This document shows, one piece after another, positions 52,752 through 61,042 of a stretch of 64,000 nucleotides of DNA. The notes under the pieces are model-generated. The model saw only the letters and a program-made list of their open reading frames with translations, was not told where the DNA came from and did not search any database. Made by a program: the position numbers and the translations under genes. Positions within the stretch are counted from its first letter, which is position 1, and each line of letters begins with the position of its first letter. Source of the DNA: Scheffersomyces stipitis CBS 6054 (taxonomy: Eukaryota; Ascomycota; Pichiomycetes; Serinales; Debaryomycetaceae); assembly GCF_000209165.1 (NCBI RefSeq), contig NC_009045.1, forward strand, positions 992,001 through 1,056,000. The letters run 5' to 3'.

Positions 52752-53711
52752 CGAACTGCCACTGAACTCTTTCTGGCTCTTGCTGAGTTGCAAAGAATTG
52801 AAATAATATTTGAATTGTATTGTTTATGTTTGTATAATTTTCTTATAGAAGAGCTGAGGTGTGCATGTAGGGCTGTTGTGTGCAAGATAACGAATTTTGC
52901 AATTGGAATAGAGAGAAAGATACAGAGAGTCAGAATACGGATAAAGAACTCTGGAAGAGCTCTGGAAAATCTCTGGAAAATCTCTAGAAAGTCTCTGAGA
53001 CTGGGCAAACTTGAAGTTTGTAGGCAAATAGCAGAAGAACCTTGTTCTACTAGATAACAATATATGAGAGAACTACAACTGGGAACGAACTGTATCAAAT
53101 CCACTTCATATCAGATGAACTCAGCTGTGAACCCTCTAACATTTCGGAAAAAAAGACAGCGAAAACTTTCTAGTCATTGGTTTGAGTCTTTGCTACTGCC
53201 AATGGCTTCCTACGCTTGGTTCATCTCCTCCTGCGTCGTCTCCATCACCACTTGTTCATTGGTCCATGGCTACTCTATCAGAGATAAGTGATTTTTATCT
53301 GCAGACTCCTTCTTCAACCATAATCTCCAGAAAAGTCTAGCTGCCACAGCTTTTAGATCGGCTTTCAACTTGCGGCTGAACCCTGTCAACAATTCTGCAG
53401 AAATATAAGCGAGTTGTTTCAGATCCATCTCGTTTCTGGCGGAATGCCCGTTCCTTAGAAAGCCCGGATAGACTCACTGGCTCTGGCTAGTGTATGCGCA
53501 CCAATTCCTATTTTGTTAAGCGACTCGCGCGTTTCCCGTTTGGGCCGTGCCGCTACGAGCTAATATGGCCAGGAATTTTTCAGTGGAGATGATTCCCCAG
53601 ACGTATATAAGGAACGAGAATCATCCAATTTTCCGCGTTTGATTCTGCTCAACTCCTTCTGGTATATTTGAGACGTCCCAATCCAGCAGCCGAATATCTC
53701 TGTTTTTTCCC
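52752..53711. other. Divergent promoter region, TBF1 / UGA1
   Basis: 960 bases. The TBF1 side is AT-rich with GGAAAATCTCTGGAAAATCTCT direct repetition (about 52960-52990). The UGA1 side has CGGAATGCCCG (about 53440) and a TATA box (TATATAA, 53604-53610) about 100 bases before the UGA1 ATG. No gene is seen; an ORF at 53064-53291 has no features. Confidence 0.45.
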
Positions 53712-55124
53712 ATGTCCATCTCGTCGCTCTACTTCCCTACTGAGCCAGCTGCACCACAAGTAGTGTCCAGTTCTCCTGGCCCCAAGTCTCAGGCAGCCAT
53801 CACTGCACTTGGTAATGTGTTCGATTCCAGAGCTGCCTATTTCGTTTCTGACTATGAAAAGTCTGTTGGTAACTACCTCGTGGACGTAGACGGCAACACT
53901 TACTTGGACGTCTACGCCCAAATCGCTTCCATTCCGTTGGGCTACAACAACCCAGCCTTGATCGAGGCTGCGAAGTCGGACAAGATGATCCGTGCCATAG
54001 TCGATAGACCAGCTTTGGGTAACTTTCCAGGCAAGGACTCGGAAGAAATCATTGCCGAGATCTTGAAGGTTGCTCCAAAGGGCCAGGACAAGCTCTGGTC
54101 CGGTTTGTCCGGTGCAGATGCCAACGAATTGGCATTCAAGGCTGTGTTCTTCTGGTACCAGTCCAAGAAGAGAGGCTACACTACCCAATTCACAGCTGAA
54201 GAAAACGAATCCGTCATGAAAAACCAGGCTCCAGGTTCGCCTGACTTGGCAATCTTGTCGTTTGAACGTGCTTTCCATGGAAGATTGTTTGCTTCGGGTT
54301 CTACAACCTGTTCCAAGCCAATCCACAAGTTGGACTTGCCTTCTTTCAACTGGCCAAAAGCTGAATTTCCATCTTACAAGTATCCATTGGACCAAAACGA
54401 AACAGAAAACGCTGCAGAAGATGCCAGATGTTTGTCTATTGTCGAAAATCTCTTCAACACCTGGAAAGTTCCAATTGCCGGTTTATTGGTTGAACCAATC
54501 CAGTCGGAAGGTGGAGACAATCACGCATCCAAGGCATTCCTCCAGGGCTTGAGAGACATTACCTTGAAGCACGGAGCTCTTATGATCGTAGATGAAGTCC
54601 AAACTGGTGTTGGTGCTACTGGTAAGTTGTGGGCTCACGAACATTTTGACATTTCTCCAGTTCCAGATCTTGTAACTTTCTCGAAGAAGTTCCAATCTGC
54701 TGGTTACTTCTTCCACGACCCAGAACTCGTTCCAAATTTCGCCTACCGTCAATTTAACACCTGGTGTGGTGATCCAGCTAGAATGATCTTGGCTGGAGCT
54801 ATTGGCCATGAAGTCGTCAAGCATGACTTGCCAGCTGTAGCCAAGAGAGTAGGTGACTATTTGTACAAAAAATTGGAAGCTTTACAAACCAAGTATCCTA
54901 AATACATCAGAGACTTGAGAGGCAAGGACAGAGCCACCTTCATTGCTTGGTCATTGGCTGATGTAACTGCTAGAAACAAGTTCTTAGCCGACATGAAAAC
55001 TGTGGGTGTCAATATTGGAGGCTGTGCCGAAGACTCTGTCAGATTGAGACCAACCTTGGTCTTCGAAGAAAAGCATGCTGATATCTTAGTGGACGCCATC
55101 GACAAGATTTTGTCTGGATACTAA
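53712..55124 (+). CDS. UGA1: 4-aminobutyrate (GABA) aminotransferase Uga1
   Basis: 470 residues, class III PLP aminotransferase. It converts GABA and 2-oxoglutarate to succinate semialdehyde and glutamate, allowing GABA use as nitrogen source. Motifs: YLDVYAQIASIPLGYN near the N-terminus, the phosphate-binding SGLSGADANE, LAILSFERAFHGR, EPIQSEGGDNHA, DEVQTGVGATGKLW (Asp and Gln that hold the PLP ring) and the PLP Lys in VTFSKKFQSAGYF (residues 325/326). A TATA box about 100 bases upstream supports this start. Strong codon bias. Confidence 0.95.
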   Translation: MSISSLYFPTEPAAPQVVSSSPGPKSQAAITALGNVFDSRAAYFVSDYEKSVGNYLVDVDGNTYLDVYAQIASIPLGYNNPALIEAAKSDKMIRAIVDRPALGNFPGKDSEEIIAEILKVAPKGQDKLWSGLSGADANELAFKAVFFWYQSKKRGYTTQFTAEENESVMKNQAPGSPDLAILSFERAFHGRLFASGSTTCSKPIHKLDLPSFNWPKAEFPSYKYPLDQNETENAAEDARCLSIVENLFNTWKVPIAGLLVEPIQSEGGDNHASKAFLQGLRDITLKHGALMIVDEVQTGVGATGKLWAHEHFDISPVPDLVTFSKKFQSAGYFFHDPELVPNFAYRQFNTWCGDPARMILAGAIGHEVVKHDLPAVAKRVGDYLYKKLEALQTKYPKYIRDLRGKDRATFIAWSLADVTARNKFLADMKTVGVNIGGCAEDSVRLRPTLVFEEKHADILVDAIDKILSGY

Positions 55125-55368
55125 GTCTACTCAATGTATTTAAAAATGTATATGTAATGAATGGCCCCATATAGATCTATTAAAGTTGCTGCCACGAGAT
55201 GCGAAAAAAAAAAATTCTGCTTGTTTTTTGCACCCAATTTGCACCCAAAAAAATGTAGAAGTATAACCGCTGCAACTATTTTTTCTGTTTTTCATTTAGA
55301 ATCTTATTCTTAAATCATTCAGGATCTTTGTTCCACTTAAATATCAGATATAAACTTTTTACATCATA

Positions 55369-56757
55369 ATGCAAACGTTTGGACACAGGGATTTGGTTCT
55401 CTATTTTCTTCTTACCACGATAATCATCACCTACGATGGGCAGTTCTTCCAGTTTTTGTTTTTTCTTGTTCAAAACTCGCCATTTCTTATTGTCAAATTC
55501 CCCTACATTTATCTTACTAGAAGAATTGTATGTGCATTTCCTTTCCAATCAAACTTCTCCCAGCGAGCCACTAATAGCGAATACTTGGTGGTTCAGATGC
55601 TAAGATATCTTTACAAGATCCTCCCAATGAGCAGCACTGCGCGGATATTCTTGGACCAACGTGTTTTTGAGATTCTTCACAGAATAAGGAGAATCAGGGA
55701 GTTCAACGACGGTTTGGGTGACATTTTGTTTAGCAGGTATCTGAACGTTGGAGAAGGTCAACAGGATACGGAGGGCTTGTGGATTTACTCCAAAAGCAGA
55801 GCTGACACCAAGCCCCATGATATATTGGTTCTTTATGTTCATGGCGGTGCTGGTTTTGGAAGAGGAACAAGTCATATGTATACTGAATACTTGTCTATTT
55901 TCACATTGAATTTGTTGGAGCAGGGATTCTCCAACCCAGGAATCTACGTGCCTACTTTTCCTGACGACAAGTTTGACAAGTATCCCCATCAACTTGGCAC
56001 TGTTTTGAAAGCGTACGAATATTTGACTTCTATTTCCAATGAAAATTGCCATTTGGCTGTTATGGGTGACTCCAGTGGTGCTACATTGTGCTTGTCATTA
56101 TTATTGACGTTGGCCGAACCATCCCCCATGCTTGTTCGAACTCTACTAGCATCTCAGAAGGAGAAACTCAAAATTGAAACTACTGAACAACTAGCGGAAT
56201 ATTACCAGAACTTGAAAAAGCCGGCAGTGGCATTGCTTGTCTCACCAATTACAAATTTGTTTACCGACGATACTGGGAGCCTCAAAAGTACAACTTCTAA
56301 AGATGACTACTTGAGCGTTCAAGTAGTGAGAGGTTGGGCACAAGAATACCTCCAGGATTCTCTTTATTATGAAGAATACAAGGATAGTGAGCTAGCTTAC
56401 TTCGATCCTGGACAAGTGCAAGATAAGACCTGGTGGAAGAGAGCCATGCCCAAGTATGGAATGCTTATCAGTTATGGTAGCGAAGAATTACTCGCTCCTG
56501 AAATTGAGACTTTTATCCTGAAACTACTGGACGAAGAGATTGGATCCAAAATCAGAGTTGACAAACAGGATGCACAGGTTCACAATTGGGGTTTACTCGC
56601 CTTCTACACTGAGAGGTTAATCGACCACCGTGAAGTCAGTCTCCAGATTTTCTCTTCTGTCATTTCAAGAATGTTGCTCTGGAATACGGTCAGCTACTTT
56701 GACTCTGGTGCAAAGCATCCTACCAATATTGTAACGATTGATGAAGACTATGTTTGA
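55369..56757 (+). CDS. Membrane-anchored alpha/beta hydrolase, Say1-like
   Basis: 462 residues. A hydrophobic N-terminus (about 8-55) suggests ER membrane anchoring. The hydrolase domain has the hormone-sensitive-lipase-type oxyanion motif LYVHGGAGFGRG (about 152) and the nucleophile elbow MGDSSGAT (about 227). An Asp/Glu-containing strand (LISYGSEELLAPEIE) and AQVHNWGLL with the probable catalytic His (about 407) follow. The layout matches Saccharomyces Say1, the steryl-acetate deacetylase that detoxifies steroids, but substrate is not proven. An internal start at residue 77 (55597) would drop the hydrophobic part; I keep the longer form because it gives the anchor. Confidence 0.7.
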   Translation: MQTFGHRDLVLYFLLTTIIITYDGQFFQFLFFLVQNSPFLIVKFPYIYLTRRIVCAFPFQSNFSQRATNSEYLVVQMLRYLYKILPMSSTARIFLDQRVFEILHRIRRIREFNDGLGDILFSRYLNVGEGQQDTEGLWIYSKSRADTKPHDILVLYVHGGAGFGRGTSHMYTEYLSIFTLNLLEQGFSNPGIYVPTFPDDKFDKYPHQLGTVLKAYEYLTSISNENCHLAVMGDSSGATLCLSLLLTLAEPSPMLVRTLLASQKEKLKIETTEQLAEYYQNLKKPAVALLVSPITNLFTDDTGSLKSTTSKDDYLSVQVVRGWAQEYLQDSLYYEEYKDSELAYFDPGQVQDKTWWKRAMPKYGMLISYGSEELLAPEIETFILKLLDEEIGSKIRVDKQDAQVHNWGLLAFYTERLIDHREVSLQIFSSVISRMLLWNTVSYFDSGAKHPTNIVTIDEDYV

Positions 56758-56887
56758 TGGTGAATTATGAAAACTTAGTAATCTTGTTGAGGTAGTATTT
56801 AATTGATCAATATAGATAAACTGATCAATATATGGTTCTTATTCTCTGTATTTAGTGTTTATTTCTATATGCTATCCCCTAATTACT

Positions 56888-58549
56888 CTACAATGACCAT
56901 CCTTCGGCATAAACTTTCTTGTCGTCGTCGGCTGCGAAAAGATGATCAAATTCTTCATATTCCAAAGCAGCTGCAGTTTTGTACTTTCTGGTCTTTTCAC
57001 TGTCCAACAAAGTGAGGTAACTCCAGTCCAAGAAATCTTCCATGTTGTAACTGTGCTTTCTGAATGGCTCACCGAAAACCTTCGCCAAAGTAGCGATATT
57101 AGGATGGTAGTGGGACATCAAGGTTTCCAATTCCCACAAAGAAGAACGAACTGCATTCGTCTTAAGAGGATCCTTTTCGTTGTAGTCGTATGGGTCACTG
57201 TAGTCTTCAGCCTTGGAGCCTTCGATGTTGTGCAACATGATCATACAAGTAGGATGCCTTTTTAACAAATTATAGATGAAAGGAATCACTATGACTACAC
57301 CTGAGGCACTTGCTCCAAGAGATAATCTAGCCAATTTCTTAATAAACGAGGCTACCAAATTAGATGACAAGTGCGTAGATGTGAGGAAAAGATCACACAA
57401 TCTGAAGAATCTGGATCTGTAACGGATATACAACAACTCTGGGGTCAATAACGAGTACAATTTGGTGTAGAAATCAGGGTATTCGAGGTTGTACTTTCTC
57501 ATCAATTCATAGAGAGAGTTTAATGCAAGAATAGGGATTGCTGGGTCATCAGAAATATCGTAGCAATCAGTCAAGAAATCCATGATGCTCTGTGGTTGTG
57601 CCATGTTAGGGATGATTCTCTTATGCAATATAAGCAATATGGACTTATATTGCGAAAGTTGCAATGGATATGACAATACCTGAAGAAAAGCTTTCTGGTA
57701 TTGGGTCTTGAATGTAGACTGTTTGTATGCAATAGAAGGTAACTTTCTTTGGATCCAAGTCGATTGGTTTTCTAATTCTTCGGCGTCTTGTGTGAAGAGC
57801 AATTCGTTTCTGGTCAAGGTTAAGAAGTTAGCAAAGATGGCTCTTAACTGAGAATCTGTCTTGGTATTCTTCCAGTCCTCCAACACTTCACCGAAGTTGT
57901 TGAAGAAGTAGAATTGCAAGTCCCAATGTTTCTTAAATTTGTCTACGAATTCCAACACTATGAAGTTATCAGATGATCCGTCTGAAAGAATGTCACCGTT
58001 CTCACTTAAAAGAAGCGATTCTACAATCTTTCTATATGTGGTGTTGGGGAAAAAAAGATCGTTGGATCCAGACTTGAAATGCTGACTTTCAATTTTGATG
58101 AGGTTGAGGAGGATCTCAAGCATGTCCAATTGCAAGGAAGTTTCCTCTGCAAACTTGGAAACAATGAAATCACATGATGTATCCACAAACGTGTTGTACT
58201 TGTTAACTAACCATTTAACTAAAAGCTTCCTATTGTCATCGTCTGATTTCTTTGCGACCAACTTACCTTCCTTAATGAGATTCAGGAAACATTTGAAAAG
58301 AGAAAATGTCAACTGACGTGCCGAGATCTCTGTTTTCTCATCATTCAGTAGCACAAGAGTGGCCTTGATAATCCTATATTGGTTCAAAAGTTCTACAAGA
58401 TTGTTGAACTTGGAAGACTTGTGAACCTCATCTATTAAACTGTGGATTTGTTCAGTTGTCAAAAGATCTGGTTTGACCACTTTGGGATCGTTCTTTCTCG
58501 CCTTTGCTTTACTCGACTTGGAGTTCTCTAATTTCCGCTTAGGCGCCAT
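56888..58549 (-). CDS. NOC4: Ribosome-biogenesis protein Noc4
   Basis: 553 residues. Noc4 pairs with Nop14 in the small-subunit processome for 40S maturation and nuclear export. A Lys-rich N-terminus (nuclear/nucleolar signal) is followed by helical repeats. The conserved CBF/Mak21-type domain lies at about 320-500, with SIMDFLTDCYDISDDPAIPILALNSLYELM, FRLCDLFLTSTHLSSNLVASFIKKLARL and LPNV-like stretch VIPFIYNLLKRHPTCMIMLH. The C-terminus ends in acidic/aromatic residues typical of the family. An RRPE-type word lies about 150 bases upstream, fitting a ribosome-biogenesis gene. Confidence 0.92.
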   Translation of the reverse strand: MAPKRKLENSKSSKAKARKNDPKVVKPDLLTTEQIHSLIDEVHKSSKFNNLVELLNQYRIIKATLVLLNDEKTEISARQLTFSLFKCFLNLIKEGKLVAKKSDDDNRKLLVKWLVNKYNTFVDTSCDFIVSKFAEETSLQLDMLEILLNLIKIESQHFKSGSNDLFFPNTTYRKIVESLLLSENGDILSDGSSDNFIVLEFVDKFKKHWDLQFYFFNNFGEVLEDWKNTKTDSQLRAIFANFLTLTRNELLFTQDAEELENQSTWIQRKLPSIAYKQSTFKTQYQKAFLQVLSYPLQLSQYKSILLILHKRIIPNMAQPQSIMDFLTDCYDISDDPAIPILALNSLYELMRKYNLEYPDFYTKLYSLLTPELLYIRYRSRFFRLCDLFLTSTHLSSNLVASFIKKLARLSLGASASGVVIVIPFIYNLLKRHPTCMIMLHNIEGSKAEDYSDPYDYNEKDPLKTNAVRSSLWELETLMSHYHPNIATLAKVFGEPFRKHSYNMEDFLDWSYLTLLDSEKTRKYKTAAALEYEEFDHLFAADDDKKVYAEGWSL

Positions 58550-59606
58550 TTTGAAAGCAATGATATAGTTGAGTCCTCTGTATTTAACTATCTCGGAAGT
58601 TCAATTCTATGCTTGTATTTGGGGTTCTAAAGTGAAAAATCCACTAGATGAGGTCTGCATACAGTCCAAACTTTTCGAAGCGTTACCCGGACTTTCCAAA
58701 TTTTTCAATATAACGAACTGGAGATCCACTATAATGAGTATCATTATATATTCTTCTGTTCTTTGTATGACCTTCCAAGTTTTATACTCATATGATGAAA
58801 TCTCGCGTTTCTATCCATGACAGATCCCTCTGGAGTTGAGTTGAAGTTCTGCTTCGATTCCTCCGGAAACGGCCTCTTGTACGAGAGACCTGGGTTCTAC
58901 TGGTGAGAGCGTTTGGCGCAACCATTCTTGTTACATAAAGAAAAGACGCTGAAAGAACTTCTGACCCCTAAAGCATGGAAGGATTTATATTCAATTTATT
59001 TATTTGTGAGTTTCAATCTCAATTCTTTTGTAAATTATTTACCACTTTTTTCTTTCTTCTTGTAGCTCTTCTGTATTTGTAGGTCACAATAGGAGATAGA
59101 TGTGAACTTCTATTTCTTGATGATCTTCATTGGTCATTGAGATGCCAGGTGTTCTTACTGGTAATTTCCTACTCTTTTTTGATCATAATTACTATGATAC
59201 TTGCATTGGACTATTAATTTTAGTTCATATTCTCTTGAATAGAATGTAACTATTGCAATTGTTATCATTGCTTCAGTTTAATTATGTTATTTGATGAAGC
59301 GTAACTCATTGTTAACCATTGTCATCTGAATATCAAGTTCACCACGGATCATTCTGTTCTAGTACTCACTAATAACATACCTTTGTTCTTGCCTATCTAC
59401 TAATAGGCGACAAACAAACAGTCTATGTCATTATAAATGGTATAATCTTTAAAATTCTTACTGTCTTCCAATAATCGCGTAGTCTACGTTCCGCTTGTGT
59501 GTACATGCATTGAATGCCTAGTTACTAATTATACAATATAAACTAATGAAAGAACAGAAACCGACCCTAACAAATCACTATCGTGACAACGATATACAAA
59601 CATCGC
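58550..59606. other. Intergenic region, NOC4 promoter / RPL21 3' flank
   Basis: About 1.06 kb. The NOC4 side has GTGAAAAAT (58632-58640) and the RRPE word AAATTTTTCA (58698-58707). A 29-codon ORF at 58817-58906 (starting MTDPSGVELKF) has balanced codon use but no known family and no neighbour exon I can join. The rest is very AT-rich and I see no RNA gene. Confidence 0.45.
58698..58707 (-). promoter_or_regulatory. RRPE-type element upstream of NOC4
   Basis: AAATTTTTCA (TGAAAAATTT on the gene strand) about 150 bases before the NOC4 ATG. This is the ribosomal RNA processing element bound by Stb3 in Saccharomyces and enriched at ribosome-biogenesis genes in many yeasts. Confidence 0.5.
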
Positions 59607-60334
59607 TTAAATGAAAGTTTCGTATGGAACTGGGGCCAAGGTTTGAGGAATGTTACCTTCAGTGGTAATGATTCTGGAACCTCTTGGCTTGGCTGGTTGT
59701 CTCTTCAATTGAACTTGTTGACCGTTGGCCTTGGCTTCCTTCTTAGCAGCAGCGTTGGACTTGACTCTGTTCAAGAATTCTTGACGACAAGCAGAGTGCT
59801 TGATGTGTTCAACTCTCAAGTTGACTCTCTTTTCAAGATATCTGTGACCGACAACCTTGTTGATGATGACACCGACAGAAGACTTGGTGACGTTGTAGAC
59901 AATACCAGTCTTACCGTGGTAGTACTTGTGTGGCATACCCTTTTGGACAGCACCGTTGGCCTTGATGTCAACAATGTCACCAACCTTGTAAACCTTCAAG
60001 TAGGTGGACAAAGCAATGGTACCATGCTTCTTGAAGTCACGTTGGAAAGCGTAACGAGTACCGGATCTGTAACCACGACTATAATGATGTTAGTATAAGT
60101 CTCTGGATGTGCTGCAGTCAGCATTTTCAATGTACACGTATGGTTCCATATATGTGTTCTTTTGCACTCTTATTTGGCACTTATAGTGGCCTCGATAAGT
60201 GAAAAATCACATCTCCTTCAAGAGGTCTCTCATATCACACTTGAAGCTACGCTAGAAACCTTGCAAAAACTGTAAACAAAAATCACCCTATTATTAAGGT
60301 GCTTGTTTCGATCGGCTACATACGATTTACCCAT
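59607..60334 (-). CDS. RPL21: Cytosolic 60S ribosomal protein L21 (eL21), two exons
   Basis: Exon 1 is 60324-60334 (ATGGGTAAATC) and exon 2 is 59607-60078, giving 160 residues, the exact family length. The protein starts MGKSRGYRSGTRYAFQRDF and contains LSTYLKVYKVGDIVDIKANG, GMPHKYYHGKTGIVYNV, GVIINKVVGHRYLEKRVNLRVEHIKHS, and ends APVPYETFI. Without splicing the frame seems to start at an internal Met-equivalent and loses about 26 residues. The 11-nt first exon and the intron position are the same as in Saccharomyces RPL21. The promoter holds RRPE, Cbf1 and palindromic Tbf1-type elements. Confidence 0.98.
60079..60323 (-). other. Spliceosomal intron of RPL21 (245 nt)
   Basis: On the minus strand: donor GTATGT (60323-60318), branch point TACTAAC (60096-60090), acceptor ATTATAG ending at 60079. 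An inverted repeat CTTCAAG-N17-CTTGAAG (60216-60246) could form a stem between donor and branch point and shorten their effective distance. The word GTGAAAAAT also occurs inside (60199-60207). Confidence 0.96.
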
Positions 60335-60398
60335 TTTGCAATAATTTGTATAGTCTGAAAGAGCTTTGTACGTATCGTAGACTCTGTTTATGCTAACT

Positions 60399-60409
60399 GA
60401 AAAATTTTG
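60399..60409 (-). promoter_or_regulatory. RRPE-type element in the RPL21 promoter
   Basis: TGAAAAATTTT about 65-75 bases upstream of the RPL21 ATG, an exact match to the RRPE consensus common at ribosome-related genes. Confidence 0.5.
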
Positions 60410-60434
60410 ATGAACTGTGAGATTTGAAGATGTG

Positions 60435-60490
60435 TCACGTGCACAATGGTCATGTGAATTTTCAATTGGGCGAGGGCTGCAGCCCTCGCC
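60435..60490. promoter_or_regulatory. RPL21 promoter: Cbf1 site plus Tbf1-type palindrome
   Basis: TCACGTG (60435-60441) is a Cbf1 site. A perfect 22-bp palindrome occupies 60469-60490, with core AGGGCTGCAGCCCT holding two ARCCCT half-sites of Tbf1 type facing each other. In Candida albicans, Tbf1 and Cbf1 together drive ribosomal-protein genes, replacing Rap1. Both sites lie 100-160 bases upstream of the RPL21 start, in the expected place. Confidence 0.7.
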
Positions 60491-60672
60491 TCAGATATAC
60501 CGAATTATACCGAGGACTGTGTTATCAATTACTGCGAAAACATCGATAACATGGGGTCGGAACTACCGGCAACACAATTCAAGAAGTTATATCAGTCAGC
60601 ATAGGTATCTGAAATCTAAGCGTAATAAAATTGAGCTCCTTTTTCACTAACTTTTGTGCGTTCCGAGCAGAA

Positions 60673-60783
60673 ATGGTCCCAAATACCGAAGTTTCTCAAC
60701 CAAAAAAAGCTACTAAAAGCGACAAGGGGCCAACCAGTGATTTATATGGTAAGCAGATCACTCGCTTTACACTTTCATATTAG
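60673..60783 (+). other. Doubtful small ORF in the RPL21/YEH divergent region
   Basis: A 36-codon frame starting MVPNTEVSQPKKATKSDKG. It could instead splice from a GTAAGC donor at 60749 to an AG at 60845, giving 29 residues. Base composition of the first 75 nt looks coding-like, but there is no match I know and neither form has a domain. It may be a short leader peptide or a noncoding transcript. Confidence 0.25.
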
Positions 60784-61042
60784 TTCCATCATCCTTTGTC
60801 TACTCTAATACATCCATTTCTTCTACGCTAATCTGCTTTCCGTAGTTTTAGTCACGTGAAAATCGCCAAAAATCCCCCGCATGTTTACTTCGGGAAATTG
60901 CAAACAAATAAATATTGAAACAGTGAAATATATATAAATACCCATTGGATCCGCCCTGTTTGAATTCTACGACTTTTGGTCCAGACTTTGTCCTTTAGAA
61001 TCAGCGGAAGTGTACTCGGTTGTTTTTTCGCGGACGTAAACC
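60784..61042 (+). promoter_or_regulatory. Promoter of the steryl ester hydrolase
   Basis: TCACGTGA (60851-60858) and a TATA box (about 60929-60936, TATATAAA) precede the ATG at 61043. An in-frame stop (61037-61039) just before the ATG rules out a longer N-terminus. Confidence 0.5.

Noticed and set aside
58817..58906. 29-codon ORF with balanced codon use (MTDPSGVELKF...)
   Set aside because: No family, no splice partner with a valid branch point, and too short to support alone.
59607..60011. RPL21 as an unspliced 134-residue protein
   Set aside because: It lacks the invariant N-terminal residues; the exact donor, TACTAAC and 11-nt exon show it is spliced.
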